14,557 nucleotides of DNA from Deltaproteobacteria bacterium (GCA_030642325.1 DAOWNY010000016.1:1-14557); one strand, 5' to 3'. Shown: positions 5,775 to 14,019, counted from the stretch's first letter. The notes: generated by a model not told the origin, from the sequence alone. Made by a program: numbers and translations.

Positions 5775-7025
5775 ATGTTAAACAGCGTGGGGATAGCCTT
5801 TTTGAGCCTGTTTTTTGTGATTATCCTGATGGATGCTACCCTCACCCTCTTAAATCTGGATTACATGAAAAGGGGGTTGGGAAATCTTCCAAAGGTTTTT
5901 CAAGATAAAATCGATCTTGCCGTTTATCGGAAGAGTATAGATTACAATGTGGATTCGGATCGTTTCGGGCTTATAGGTATGGGGGTTTCCTCCCTGCTCC
6001 TGCTCTACTTCATCTATTTCGGGGGGTTCGAACTTATCGATGGGTTTGCCCGGAATATTCAACCGGGTGGTTACTATCTTCCCGCTTTGGCGTTCGTGGC
6101 CATAGTATCTTTGGTGAAGATGATAATAGGGATTCCCCTGGAACTCTATAATACATTTGTGATCGAAGAGCGTTACGGATTTAACAATACTACCTTTCCC
6201 CTCTTCTGGTTGGATTTACTCAAGTCAATTATGGTTGATATGGTTATTGGAGCCCCGCTCTATCTGGCAATCCTTTGTTTTATGGATAAGGCCGGCTCCT
6301 CCTGGTGGATTTGGGCATGGGTATTTCTTATGATAGTGCAGGTAGCCGTCATTGTGATTTACCCCATTTGGATTGCCCCGTTATTTAATAAATTTACCCC
6401 AATCAAGGAGGGAGAGCTGAAGGATAAGATATCGGATCTTTCCCGGAGAATCGGGTTTCCTCTTGACGGAGTTTTTATCGTGGATGGATCCAAGCGGTCG
6501 AGCCACTCCAATGCTTACTTTTCCGGTTTGGGAAAGAAAAAACGGGTAATGCTGTTCGATACCCTGACCGCACAGCTGAAGATTCCCCATATTTTGGCCA
6601 TCCTGGCTCACGAATTCGGACACAATAAACTGCACCATGTCACTAAAAACTTGACAATGAATTCCCTCTTTTCTTTAGGGGGACTTTATCTTTTAAGTCT
6701 TTTGATCGGCAACGAAGCTTTTTATCACGGCCTGGGGTTTACGAGGCCCTCTAATTATGCTGCTTTGGTGATTTTCGGCCTTTTGATTTCTACTCTCTCT
6801 TTTTTGATCTCCCCCCTTTTTTCCATGTTTTCCCGCAGGCTTGAATACGCAGCTGATCGATTTGCCGTTAAAGCACTGGGAGATCCCGAAACAATGGCCG
6901 AAGTTGTGGTGATTTTGAGCAGGGAGAATCTAAGCAACTTGAATCCGCATCCGTGGTACAGTTTTTTTCACTATTCACATCCTGCTCCTGTGGAACGGGT
7001 TAAGGCTATTTATGATTGCAAATGA
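5775..7025 (+). CDS. M48-family membrane zinc metalloprotease (Ste24/CAAX-protease-like)
   Basis: The 416-residue integral membrane protease resembles the Ste24 (CAAX prenyl protease 1) branch of family M48. Hydrophobic segments lie at about 4-28, 67-85, 101-122, 150-169 and 177-202, and two more follow the active site at about 297-312 and 327-350, matching the seven-span Ste24 plan. The zinc motif HEFGH is at 279-283, the third ligand glutamate in EYAAD at 357-361, and NAYFSG (246-251) and HPAP (402-405) are further family hallmarks. In bacteria these enzymes act in membrane protein quality control; prenyl-protein processing is not expected. The start is secure: AAAGGAGGG at 5764-5772 directly precedes the ATG. 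The gene is flanked by gaps of 253 and 417 bp and is probably transcribed alone. All catalytic residues are present, so it should be active. Confidence 0.93.
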   Translation: MLNSVGIAFLSLFFVIILMDATLTLLNLDYMKRGLGNLPKVFQDKIDLAVYRKSIDYNVDSDRFGLIGMGVSSLLLLYFIYFGGFELIDGFARNIQPGGYYLPALAFVAIVSLVKMIIGIPLELYNTFVIEERYGFNNTTFPLFWLDLLKSIMVDMVIGAPLYLAILCFMDKAGSSWWIWAWVFLMIVQVAVIVIYPIWIAPLFNKFTPIKEGELKDKISDLSRRIGFPLDGVFIVDGSKRSSHSNAYFSGLGKKKRVMLFDTLTAQLKIPHILAILAHEFGHNKLHHVTKNLTMNSLFSLGGLYLLSLLIGNEAFYHGLGFTRPSNYAALVIFGLLISTLSFLISPLFSMFSRRLEYAADRFAVKALGDPETMAEVVVILSRENLSNLNPHPWYSFFHYSHPAPVERVKAIYDCK

Positions 7026-7032
7026 GGTTAAT

Positions 7033-7075
7033 CTGCAAATCCGGGAAGTTTAAAAAAAATTTTAAGATTTGGCAG
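7033..7075. terminator. A+T-rich dyad after the M48 protease gene
   Basis: CTGCAAATC (7033-7041) pairs with GATTTGGCAG (7066-7075) apart from one bulged base. Inside it a further TTAAAA/TTTTAA stem can form around a run of A residues. No T tract follows on the + strand, so termination is only a possibility. Confidence 0.25.
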
Positions 7076-7101
7076 CGTTTGCTGTTGTGAATATATAACA
7101 A

Positions 7102-7130
7102 TTGATTGACAGAATGAAGTTTGCTATGGT
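7102..7130 (+). promoter_or_regulatory. Sigma70-type promoter with extended -10
   Basis: TTGATT at 7102-7107 and TATGGT at 7125-7130 are separated by 17 bp, and TGC precedes the -10 hexamer, giving the extended -10 pattern TGnTATGGT. Transcription would start near 7137 and run toward lysS, 306 bp away. This is the best candidate for the promoter of the lysS-lol cluster. Confidence 0.5.
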
Positions 7131-7144
7131 AAAAAATTTTGTAA

Positions 7145-7172
7145 CCGTTCACGGGGTCAGGAATCAGGGATA
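7145..7172. repeat. Degenerate 7-bp-period element
   Basis: The stretch divides into heptamers CCGTTCA, CGGGGTC, AGGAATC and AGGGATA. The last two share AGG-AT-, and CCGTTCAC is the exact reverse complement of the GTGAACGG junction in the array at 5711-5749. The periodicity is weaker than in the other arrays; it may be an inverted, decayed copy of the same repeat family. Confidence 0.35.
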
Positions 7173-7180
7173 AATTTTAT

Positions 7181-7204
7181 CACGGACAAACAAACTTGTC
7201 CGTG
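7181..7204. repeat. 9-bp perfect hairpin in the lysS leader
   Basis: CACGGACAA (7181-7189) and TTGTCCGTG (7196-7204) pair perfectly around a 6-base loop. No T tract follows. It lies within the predicted leader of the lysS transcript. It could be a dispersed palindromic repeat or a structured leader element. Confidence 0.5.
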
Positions 7205-7442
7205 CCACCCACTTAAAACCCCCATTAAACAGTTGGATTGCATATTGACTGTGTTTTCAATGGGTTAGTGTTTTCGTTTCCTCACCACATCCATTTTTAG
7301 AGCTTTTCCTATGGCTTATGAATATCAATTAACATGTGATGCAACTCAAACCGTTGCCTTTGAGGTTATTGTATATGTATTTGCAGGATCGTCTGGAAAT
7401 TTTTTCCGATGAAACATAGTGATAGTGTCAGTAATTAAAGGA

Positions 7443-8927
7443 ATGGGAGAAAATTTGGAAGATATATTGACCCAACGAAGAAAAAAGATCGACTCATTCA
7501 AAGCATTGGGAATCCCCCCTTTCCCCAACGGCTTTAAGGTGGGTATTGATTGCCGGCAGGCCAATGACAGCTTTGGAACTAAGAGCGGTGAAGAATTGAA
7601 GGAACTGGGTGATGATTTTACCATGGCGGGAAGAATCATGGCGATTCGAAGCTTTGGAAAGACAATTTTTACGCATATTCAGGACCGGACCGGAAAGATT
7701 CAGATTTATATACGGAAGGACGTAATTGGAGAGACGGGTTTTAACAACTTCAAGGAATTTGATATCGGTGATTTTGTGGGAGTAAGGGGGGGGCTGTTTA
7801 GGACTAAAACAGAGGAATTGACCGTAATGGTCAAAGAAATCACAATGTTATCCAAATCAATCAGACCTCTCCCGGAAAAGTGGCATGGCCTGGTGGATGT
7901 GGAGGCCCGGTACCGGCAAAGGTACTTGGATCTAATCGTTAATCCTCGATCTAAAGAGATTTTTTATAAAAGGTTTCGAATCATTCAATTGATCAGAGAG
8001 TTTTTGGGAGCAAAAGATTTTTTAGAGGTGGAAACGCCAATGATGCATCCCATTCCCGGGGGAGCAGCGGCAAGGCCTTTTAAAACTTTTCATAATGCAT
8101 TGGGGATGGATCTTTACTTAAGAATTGCCCCTGAATTATACCTTAAGCGGTTGGTGGTAGGCGGGATGGAAAGGGTATTTGAAATTAACCGCAGCTTTCG
8201 GAATGAAGGGGTATCTACCCAACATAACCCCGAGTTTACCATGCTTGAATTTTATCAGGCATACGCCACTTATCTTGATTTGATGAATTTTACCGAAGAG
8301 ATGTTCACTGCCATTGCCAAAGAAGTTTTGGGAACCCTCTGTTTTGATTATCAGGGAGAAAAGATTGATTTCACTCCTCCGTGGCAAAGAATGACCCTCA
8401 AGGAAGCGGTTATGAACTACGGAGAAGTGGAAAAGGGGGTCCTGGACAATAAAGAGAGCGCCCTGAATTATGCCGGTAAACTGGGATTAACTTTTAAAGC
8501 TGATGAATCCTTAGGGAAGATACAGTTTAAAATATTTGAGGATCTGGTTGAGCAACATCTGGTCCAACCTACCTTTATTACTGATTATCCCGTAGAGGTA
8601 TCCCCTCTGGCCCGCAAAAAGGATGATAACCCTGAACTCACTGAGAGGTTCGAATTGTTTATCGGGGGGAAAGAAATTGCCAATGCCTTCTCGGAAATAA
8701 ACAACCCCCTTGATCAAAAAGAAAGATTTGCCGCCCAGTTACAGGAAAAAGAGGCGGGTGATGAGGAGGCCCATGAGATGGATGAAGATTATATCCAGGC
8801 ATTGGAATACGGCATGCCCCCCACTGCCGGAGAGGGAGTGGGAATTGATCGATTAGTAATGCTGCTTACCAATTCTTCCTCCATTCGCGAAGTGATCCTT
8901 TTCCCCCATTTAAAAACCAATAAATGA
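7443..8927 (+). CDS. lysS: Class II lysyl-tRNA synthetase
   Basis: This cytoplasmic enzyme charges tRNA-Lys with lysine. At 494 residues it has the usual length of the class II form. The N-terminal OB-fold that reads the anticodon is at about 58-135. The catalytic core follows: motif 1 with the IPGGAAARPF region (203-212), motif 2 FEINRSFRNEG (246-256) continuing into HNPEFTMLEFY (261-271), and motif 3 GVGIDRLVMLL (465-475). The lysine-pocket stretch RIAPELYLKRLVVGG is at 227-241. I chose the ATG at 7443 because its N-terminus aligns with normal LysS length. AAAGGA lies almost against it, so spacing is poor; a GTG at 7419 would add eight residues and a TTG at 7455 would remove four. The Lol permease gene starts 9 bp after the stop, so the two are co-transcribed, a conserved deltaproteobacterial arrangement. 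Confidence 0.96.
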   Translation: MGENLEDILTQRRKKIDSFKALGIPPFPNGFKVGIDCRQANDSFGTKSGEELKELGDDFTMAGRIMAIRSFGKTIFTHIQDRTGKIQIYIRKDVIGETGFNNFKEFDIGDFVGVRGGLFRTKTEELTVMVKEITMLSKSIRPLPEKWHGLVDVEARYRQRYLDLIVNPRSKEIFYKRFRIIQLIREFLGAKDFLEVETPMMHPIPGGAAARPFKTFHNALGMDLYLRIAPELYLKRLVVGGMERVFEINRSFRNEGVSTQHNPEFTMLEFYQAYATYLDLMNFTEEMFTAIAKEVLGTLCFDYQGEKIDFTPPWQRMTLKEAVMNYGEVEKGVLDNKESALNYAGKLGLTFKADESLGKIQFKIFEDLVEQHLVQPTFITDYPVEVSPLARKKDDNPELTERFELFIGGKEIANAFSEINNPLDQKERFAAQLQEKEAGDEEAHEMDEDYIQALEYGMPPTAGEGVGIDRLVMLLTNSSSIREVILFPHLKTNK

Positions 8928-8936
8928 GCGACTGCA

Positions 8937-10211
8937 ATGCCTTACGAATTTATCATAAGCCTTAGATACTTAAGGGGGAAACGAAAACAGATCTTTATTT
9001 CGGTTATCACTTTTCTGAGTGTTTTCGGCATTGCTCTGGGGGTTATGGCCCTTATTGTGGTTATATCAGTCATGAATGGTTTTAGCGAGGACCTGAAGCA
9101 TAAAATTTTGGGGACTTCTTCCCATATCGTGCTTCAGCATTACGGTAAGGAGATAGGAAACTACAAAGAGTTGGGAAAGAAGGTAAGCAAGGTTGAGGGG
9201 GTGGAGGGAGTAACCCCTTATATTTTACGTCAGACCATCCTCAACTCCGAAAGAAACAGGGTGGGGATGGGGGTGGTTTTACGGGCGATTGATCCCGAGA
9301 CCGCCGGAAATGTTATTAATTTAAAGGAAACGCTAAAGGAAGGGAATTTGGAGGATTTGAGTGGTGATCATTCGTCAGCCGGCAAGTTAAACGGAATCAT
9401 TCTCGGAAAGGATTTGAGTATAAGTTTGGGAGTGTTTTGTGGTGATCATGTTACTATGGTATCGCCGGTATCAACGCTTGGAACCAGCACCCCGCTGGGA
9501 TTAATCCCAAAAATGGATAAGTTCCGGGTGGTAGGAATATTTGATTCGGGAATGTATGATTACAACTCGGCTTTAGCATATATTTCCATACCTGCCGCTC
9601 AGAAATTTTTTAATGTTCCGGGCCTCGTTTCCGGAATAGAAATCAGTGTGGATGACGTATTCCGGGCCAGGACAATTGCCGGCAATATTCGTCAGGAGTT
9701 GGGTCCAAATTACCTGACTACCGATTGGATGCAGATGAATAAAAATCTTCTCTCAGCGCTATCTTTAGAGAAAAGGGTAATGTTTATTATTCTGATAATT
9801 TTAGTTTTGGTAGCGGCCTTTGGAATTGTCAGCACCCTGGTGATGATGGTGATGGAAAAAAGTAAGGATATTGCCATCTTAAAGGCAATGGGTGCCTCCG
9901 AGGGGGGAATTATGAGGATATTTATTTTAGAAGGGTTGATAATTGGATTTTTGGGTGCTCTGCTGGGGACTATATCGGGATTGCTGATAAGTTTCAATCT
10001 GGATAAGATTGAATCCTTTGTGGAGAAAACATTCGGGATTCAGGTAATGCCGGCGGATGTGTATCTTATCAGCGAACTCCCTTCCCAGGTTAATCCAGCG
10101 GACATCATGGTAATTTTAGGGGTAACCTTGGTGATAATATTTTTTGCCTCTTTATATCCTTCCTGGCAGGCAGCAAAAATGGGTCCCATCGAGGCCCTGC
10201 GATACGAGTAA
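8937..10211 (+). CDS. lolC: Lipoprotein-releasing ABC transporter permease (LolC/LolE family)
   Basis: The inner-membrane permease of the Lol system extracts outer-membrane lipoproteins from the inner membrane and hands them to LolA. At 424 residues it matches LolC/LolE length. Topology fits the family: one N-terminal span at about 20-47, a large periplasmic domain (about 50-275) and three C-terminal spans at about 280-306, 326-352 and 389-407, ending in the FtsX-domain tail GPIEALRYE. The WMQMNKNLLSALSLEK stretch (264-279) before span 2 is typical of this family. Only one permease gene is present, as is usual in this lineage. It probably works as a homodimer with LolD, so the choice between lolC and lolE is conventional. 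The gene sits 9 bp after lysS and 52 bp before lolD. Confidence 0.92.
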   Translation: MPYEFIISLRYLRGKRKQIFISVITFLSVFGIALGVMALIVVISVMNGFSEDLKHKILGTSSHIVLQHYGKEIGNYKELGKKVSKVEGVEGVTPYILRQTILNSERNRVGMGVVLRAIDPETAGNVINLKETLKEGNLEDLSGDHSSAGKLNGIILGKDLSISLGVFCGDHVTMVSPVSTLGTSTPLGLIPKMDKFRVVGIFDSGMYDYNSALAYISIPAAQKFFNVPGLVSGIEISVDDVFRARTIAGNIRQELGPNYLTTDWMQMNKNLLSALSLEKRVMFIILIILVLVAAFGIVSTLVMMVMEKSKDIAILKAMGASEGGIMRIFILEGLIIGFLGALLGTISGLLISFNLDKIESFVEKTFGIQVMPADVYLISELPSQVNPADIMVILGVTLVIIFFASLYPSWQAAKMGPIEALRYE

Positions 10212-10263
10212 AAAATGAGGTCGGATATTAACGGTTGCATGCGAGTAGATTGGAAAAAGAAGC

Positions 10264-10938
10264 TTGACTCAAATTAAGGTGGAAAATCTTTATAAGGAAT
10301 TCGGGGACAAGAAAAACCGGGTTGAAGTGCTCAAAGGAATTGATCTGGAAATCAAAAAAGGGGAGATTCTGGGAGTGGTTGGTGTCTCCGGAGCGGGCAA
10401 AAGTACGCTCTTACATGTATTGGCCGGGCTGGAACAAATCACTTCAGGTAAAATTCTTTATGAGGGGGTGGATCTTTTTTCCCTGAGCGGAAAAAACCGG
10501 GCAAATTTTAGAAACAGAAAGATCGGTTTAATTTTCCAGTTTCATCATCTTCTTTCCGAATTCAGCGCTCTGGAAAATACGATGATGCCGGCTTTGATTC
10601 AAGGTATCAGAAAAAAAGAGGCGGAATTTTTGGCGAAGGATATTTTGTTTGAACTGGGTATGGGGGATAGGATTTTTCATCGTCCCGGGGAATTATCGGG
10701 GGGGGAGGCGCAAAGGGTGGCGGTGGCACGGGCATTGGTTCTCACCCCGGGAATAATTTTTGCCGATGAACCAACCGGCAACCTTGACTGCCGCACGGGA
10801 GAAGAGGTGGAAAACCTGCTGATTGATTTGAACCGGAGAAAGGGGATAACGATGCTTATCGTTACTCACAACCCTAAATTGGCAGAAAAAATGGATAGAA
10901 TATTGAACTTGGTAGATGGCGGATTTAAAGATGCATGA
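10264..10938 (+). CDS. lolD: Lipoprotein-releasing ABC transporter ATP-binding protein LolD
   Basis: The cytoplasmic ATPase subunit that powers lipoprotein release by the adjacent permease. It has 224 residues, normal for LolD, with a complete ATP-binding cassette: Walker A GVSGAGKST (40-48), Q-loop glutamine near 92, signature LSGGE (144-148), Walker B IIFADEP (164-170) with the D-loop GNLD (172-175), and the switch histidine H202. Its start is a TTG, the first start codon after an in-frame TAG at 10246-10248, and its N-terminus TQIKVENLYKEF fits LolD homologues. The upstream sequence GGAAAAAGAAG gives a modest ribosome binding site. A 20-codon ATG frame (10215-10277) overlaps the start in another frame and looks incidental. 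Pairing with the permease gene makes LolD much more likely than MacB or another MJ0796-type ATPase. Confidence 0.93.
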   Translation: MTQIKVENLYKEFGDKKNRVEVLKGIDLEIKKGEILGVVGVSGAGKSTLLHVLAGLEQITSGKILYEGVDLFSLSGKNRANFRNRKIGLIFQFHHLLSEFSALENTMMPALIQGIRKKEAEFLAKDILFELGMGDRIFHRPGELSGGEAQRVAVARALVLTPGIIFADEPTGNLDCRTGEEVENLLIDLNRRKGITMLIVTHNPKLAEKMDRILNLVDGGFKDA

Positions 10939-11004
10939 GGACGGGCCATAACACCAAAGCTGTTATAGGGGAAAAGCCGAATCCCATTTTATCCAGGCGG
11001 GGTT

Positions 11005-11033
11005 TTGATCATATTTTAGAATAAGGATAGAAT
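11005..11033 (+). promoter_or_regulatory. Possible sigma70 promoter for bamA-skp
   Basis: TTGATC (11005-11010) and TAGAAT (11028-11033) match 4 and 5 of 6 consensus bases and are exactly 17 bp apart. Transcription would begin near 11040, about 120 nt before the chosen bamA start. It lies in the 221-bp gap after lolD. That gap otherwise shows only two weak 6-bp dyads (10948-10966 and 11077-11096), so bamA may have its own promoter as well as read-through from lolD. Confidence 0.35.
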
Positions 11034-11146
11034 CAAGGGAAAAGGGTATCAGCTAAATAAACAGGGATAACCGCACCCGGATGCGCGGGAATCCGGAAGG
11101 TGTGTTGGAAGTAAAGGGGCTATCCCTGCTTATTGAGATGTTACGG

Positions 11147-11152
11147 AAAAGG
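11147..11152 (+). promoter_or_regulatory. Ribosome binding site deciding the bamA start
   Basis: AAAAGG stands 7 bases before the TTG at 11160, a good spacing, and translation from there gives a compact signal peptide beginning MLQK. The earlier TTG at 11133 has no comparably placed site. Confidence 0.5.
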
Positions 11153-11159
11153 TTTAATT

Positions 11160-13994
11160 TTGCTCCAAAAAATTATTTTATTGCTCATTTTTTGTTTTAT
11201 TCCTCTCAATCTTTTGGCAAAAGAGCCGCAAAAGGTAGCAATTTTACCCTGGCAATCTTACAGCATACAAGATATTAGTCTTCTCCGGGAAGAGATGGGG
11301 GGCATACTGTCCTCTCGACTGGTAAAATTCGGAAATCTCGTTATCATTGATAATAATTATCTTAAGGATTTCCTGCCTAAAGACAAGCAACTGAAATATA
11401 ACGAGGAGTTGGCGAGAGAGATCGGTCTCAAGGCAGCAGCGGACCTGGTAATGTGGGGCAGCTTGACGAAAATTGGTGGTAAAATAAGTTTGGATATCAG
11501 AATTTTGGAAACTGGTAAAAATATCCCCCCCTCCCCCTTTTTTACTCAGGCCGAAGGAACCGAAGATCTGTTTGCCAATTTGGACGGGATCGTAAAAGAG
11601 ATCATTGCCAAGATTTCTTTGGGAAAGAAGATTGTCAGAATCGAAATCCAGGGCAACCGAAGAATCGAAAGCGCGGCGATCAAAATGAAGATGGACAGTA
11701 AAGAAGGTGATCTTTACCTCCCCGAGACGGTCCAGGAGGATATTAAAAACATATACAAGATGGGTTATTTTACGGACATCCGGGTAGAACAAAATGATCT
11801 TCCTGCAGGAAAAGAGTTGATTTTTATTGTTCGGGAAAAGTCTTCGATCAAAGAGGTTGTTATCTCGGGAAATGATAAGATTTCTACCGAAAAGATTGAA
11901 GAGGTGATGGACATTAAACCCCATTCGCTGCTGGATATAAATGTAATAAAGGCAGATGTGAAAAAAATCGAGGGCCTTTACCGGGGAAAAGGATTTTATG
12001 AGGCTACAGTAAATTATGAGATTAAAGATGAAAAGACAGAGGAAATAAAAATTGTATTTATGATCGAGGAGAATGAGAAGGTCTTTGTCAAGAAGATATC
12101 TTTTATTCGATCCGGCCCTTCCGTCAAGAAAAAAAGAGAATTGTTTTTGTTCTCCGGTTTTTCCCGATTTATTAGAAAAATTAAAAATCTCATGGGGGCA
12201 AAACATGATTATGATGCACTCTTTGACGAGGTGGATTTGAAAAACGTCATGGAGACCAAGGAAAAAAGTCCCTTTCCATGGTTTACATCCTCGGGAATAT
12301 ACAATAAAGACATGTTGGATATCGATCTACAAAGGATATCCGCTTTTTACTATGACCATGGATTCCTGGAACATACGGTGGGGAATCCAAAAATCGAGAT
12401 GATGAAGAAGAGAATATATATCACCATTCCCATCGACGAGGGATATCAGTTTAAGGTGGGAAACATCGATTTTACCGGTGATCTCATTTTACCCAAAGAT
12501 GCTCTTCAAAGAGATTTGCGTACTATACCCGGAAAAATTTTTAATCGAAGTTTTTTGGGGAAGGATATTTCGGAGCTTAACGATATTTATGCTGATCAAG
12601 GTTATGCATTTGCTGATGTCTCTCCCAGGACCAAGATGGATCATGAAAATCAAGTGGTAGATGTTATCTTCGAAATTGAAAAGAAAGAGAAGGTTTACAT
12701 CGAAAATATTAATATCACCGGAAACACCAAGACCAGGGATAAGATTATCAGGCGAGAGTTTGCTATAATTGAGGGCGATACCTTCAGTTCCTCGAAATTG
12801 AGAGAAAGCAATCAGAGGGTGAAAAATTTGGGTTATTTTGAGGATGCAAATATAAAAACCCAAGAAGGGAGCGCGGATGATCGACTGAATTTGAATGTGG
12901 AGGTTAAAGAGCAGCCAACCGGGGCTTTCAGCTTTGGGGCTGGATACAGCTCAGTGGACAGCCTGGTGGCAATGGCTCAAGTTTCCCAAAGTAATCTATT
13001 TGGGAAAGGGTTGCAGGCTAGCGTATCAGCTCAACTGGGAGGAGATACCTCCCGCTATATTCTGAGCATTACCGAGCCCTGGCTGTTTGATACACCCATT
13101 TCCGGGAACATCAACATTTTTAACTGGGAAAAACAATACGACGAATTTGATCAGGCGAGCAAGGGGGGGAGAATTGGAATTGGGTTTCCTATTATAGACA
13201 ATAATACCCGCCTTCATGTTGGGTATCGGTACGAAGTGGGGAAGATTACAGCAGTTGCATGGGATGCTTCCTATGAGATCATGGAAGAGTATCGGGCCGG
13301 GGAAACATCGAGCAGTGCTATAAAGACCACTTTTACCCATGACACCCGCAATGATTATCTTTCACCGACTCATGGCAATAAAAGCAGCCTTTTTTTAGAG
13401 TTTGTAGGATTGGGAGGGGATAATCGTTTTGTTAAAGTTGTGGCAACCTCCGCCTGGTATTTTCCGGTGGGGGAGGAAAATGCGATTCTAGTGCGGGGAA
13501 AGGCGGGATATGCCCCTACTTTTTCGGGAAGAAAGTTACCGGTTTTTGAGAGATTTTTTTTGGGAGGGCTAAATTCGGTAAGAGGGTTTAATGATCGAGA
13601 TATAGGTCCCAAGATTAAAAAAATTGACATTAACGGCGACGTGGTAGACTACGATGTTATCGGGGGGAACAAAGAATTGTTATTCAATGCTGAATACATT
13701 TTTCCTTTAGTAAAGGGGGCCGGAATGAAGGGATTGCTGTTTTTTGATGCCGGTTCTTCCTTTGGAAAGATCCGGGACGTAACTGTATTAACCCCGGAGC
13801 AATATTTCCTAAAATACGGGGTACCAGGTCATGAAAAATATGAATATGATCTTGACATGAAACTCAGCATCGGGGTTGGTATCCGATGGCGGTCGCCAAT
13901 GGGTCCCTTGAGAATTGAATGGGGTTATAATCTCAATCCTGATGATGACGAAGATCAGAGCAATTTTGCGTTTTCCATGGGGACCATGTTTTAA
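11160..13994 (+). CDS. bamA: Outer-membrane barrel assembly factor BamA with extra N-terminal domain
   Basis: The central subunit of the BAM machine, which folds beta-barrel proteins into the outer membrane. The 944 residues from TTG 11160 comprise a signal peptide cut near LLA/KEP (residue 20); an additional alpha/beta domain at about 22-155; five POTRA domains starting near 158, 229, 307, 430 and 511; and a 16-strand-type barrel from about 590 to the end. The barrel contains the loop-6 signature VRGF (807-810) and ends in phenylalanine, as BAM substrates do. E. coli BamA has 810 residues; the surplus is the extra domain plus a basic insertion of about 40 residues in POTRA3 (317-356). The extra domain resembles FlgO/TolB-N-like folds (VAILPW start, ADLVMWGSLTK strand, SLDIRILETG). 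A TTG at 11133 would add nine residues. skp follows after 25 bp, a widespread bamA-skp pairing. The BamA call is secure; the role of the additions is inferred. Confidence 0.94.
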   Translation: MLQKIILLLIFCFIPLNLLAKEPQKVAILPWQSYSIQDISLLREEMGGILSSRLVKFGNLVIIDNNYLKDFLPKDKQLKYNEELAREIGLKAAADLVMWGSLTKIGGKISLDIRILETGKNIPPSPFFTQAEGTEDLFANLDGIVKEIIAKISLGKKIVRIEIQGNRRIESAAIKMKMDSKEGDLYLPETVQEDIKNIYKMGYFTDIRVEQNDLPAGKELIFIVREKSSIKEVVISGNDKISTEKIEEVMDIKPHSLLDINVIKADVKKIEGLYRGKGFYEATVNYEIKDEKTEEIKIVFMIEENEKVFVKKISFIRSGPSVKKKRELFLFSGFSRFIRKIKNLMGAKHDYDALFDEVDLKNVMETKEKSPFPWFTSSGIYNKDMLDIDLQRISAFYYDHGFLEHTVGNPKIEMMKKRIYITIPIDEGYQFKVGNIDFTGDLILPKDALQRDLRTIPGKIFNRSFLGKDISELNDIYADQGYAFADVSPRTKMDHENQVVDVIFEIEKKEKVYIENINITGNTKTRDKIIRREFAIIEGDTFSSSKLRESNQRVKNLGYFEDANIKTQEGSADDRLNLNVEVKEQPTGAFSFGAGYSSVDSLVAMAQVSQSNLFGKGLQASVSAQLGGDTSRYILSITEPWLFDTPISGNINIFNWEKQYDEFDQASKGGRIGIGFPIIDNNTRLHVGYRYEVGKITAVAWDASYEIMEEYRAGETSSSAIKTTFTHDTRNDYLSPTHGNKSSLFLEFVGLGGDNRFVKVVATSAWYFPVGEENAILVRGKAGYAPTFSGRKLPVFERFFLGGLNSVRGFNDRDIGPKIKKIDINGDVVDYDVIGGNKELLFNAEYIFPLVKGAGMKGLLFFDAGSSFGKIRDVTVLTPEQYFLKYGVPGHEKYEYDLDMKLSIGVGIRWRSPMGPLRIEWGYNLNPDDDEDQSNFAFSMGTMF

Positions 13995-14019
13995 ATAACA
14001 CATCAATTTAGGAGCTATA

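Larger units (their letters stand above)
7026..7442. other. 417-bp gap ahead of lysS
   Basis: The gap contains an A+T-rich dyad just after the protease gene (7033-7075), a good promoter (7102-7130), a 7-bp-period element (7145-7172), a 9-bp hairpin (7181-7204) and about 240 bp with no recognisable signal. A 33-codon frame at 7311-7412 has no ribosome binding site and no recognisable product. If the promoter is used, the lysS transcript would have a leader of about 300 nt. Confidence 0.5.

Noticed and set aside
7311..7412. 33-codon frame just before lysS, in the lysS reading frame
   Set aside because: There is no ribosome binding site, no recognisable product and an in-frame TGA before lysS; I saw no evidence that it is an N-terminal extension.
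10215..10277. 20-codon ATG frame overlapping the lolD start
   Set aside because: It is short and unsupported by a ribosome binding site, and LolD from the TTG at 10264 has a normal N-terminus.
11244..12206. 320-codon open frame on the minus strand inside bamA
   Set aside because: It lies antisense to well-conserved BamA sequence, is rich in F/L/N as expected from the complement of a K/E-rich gene, and has no recognisable domain.
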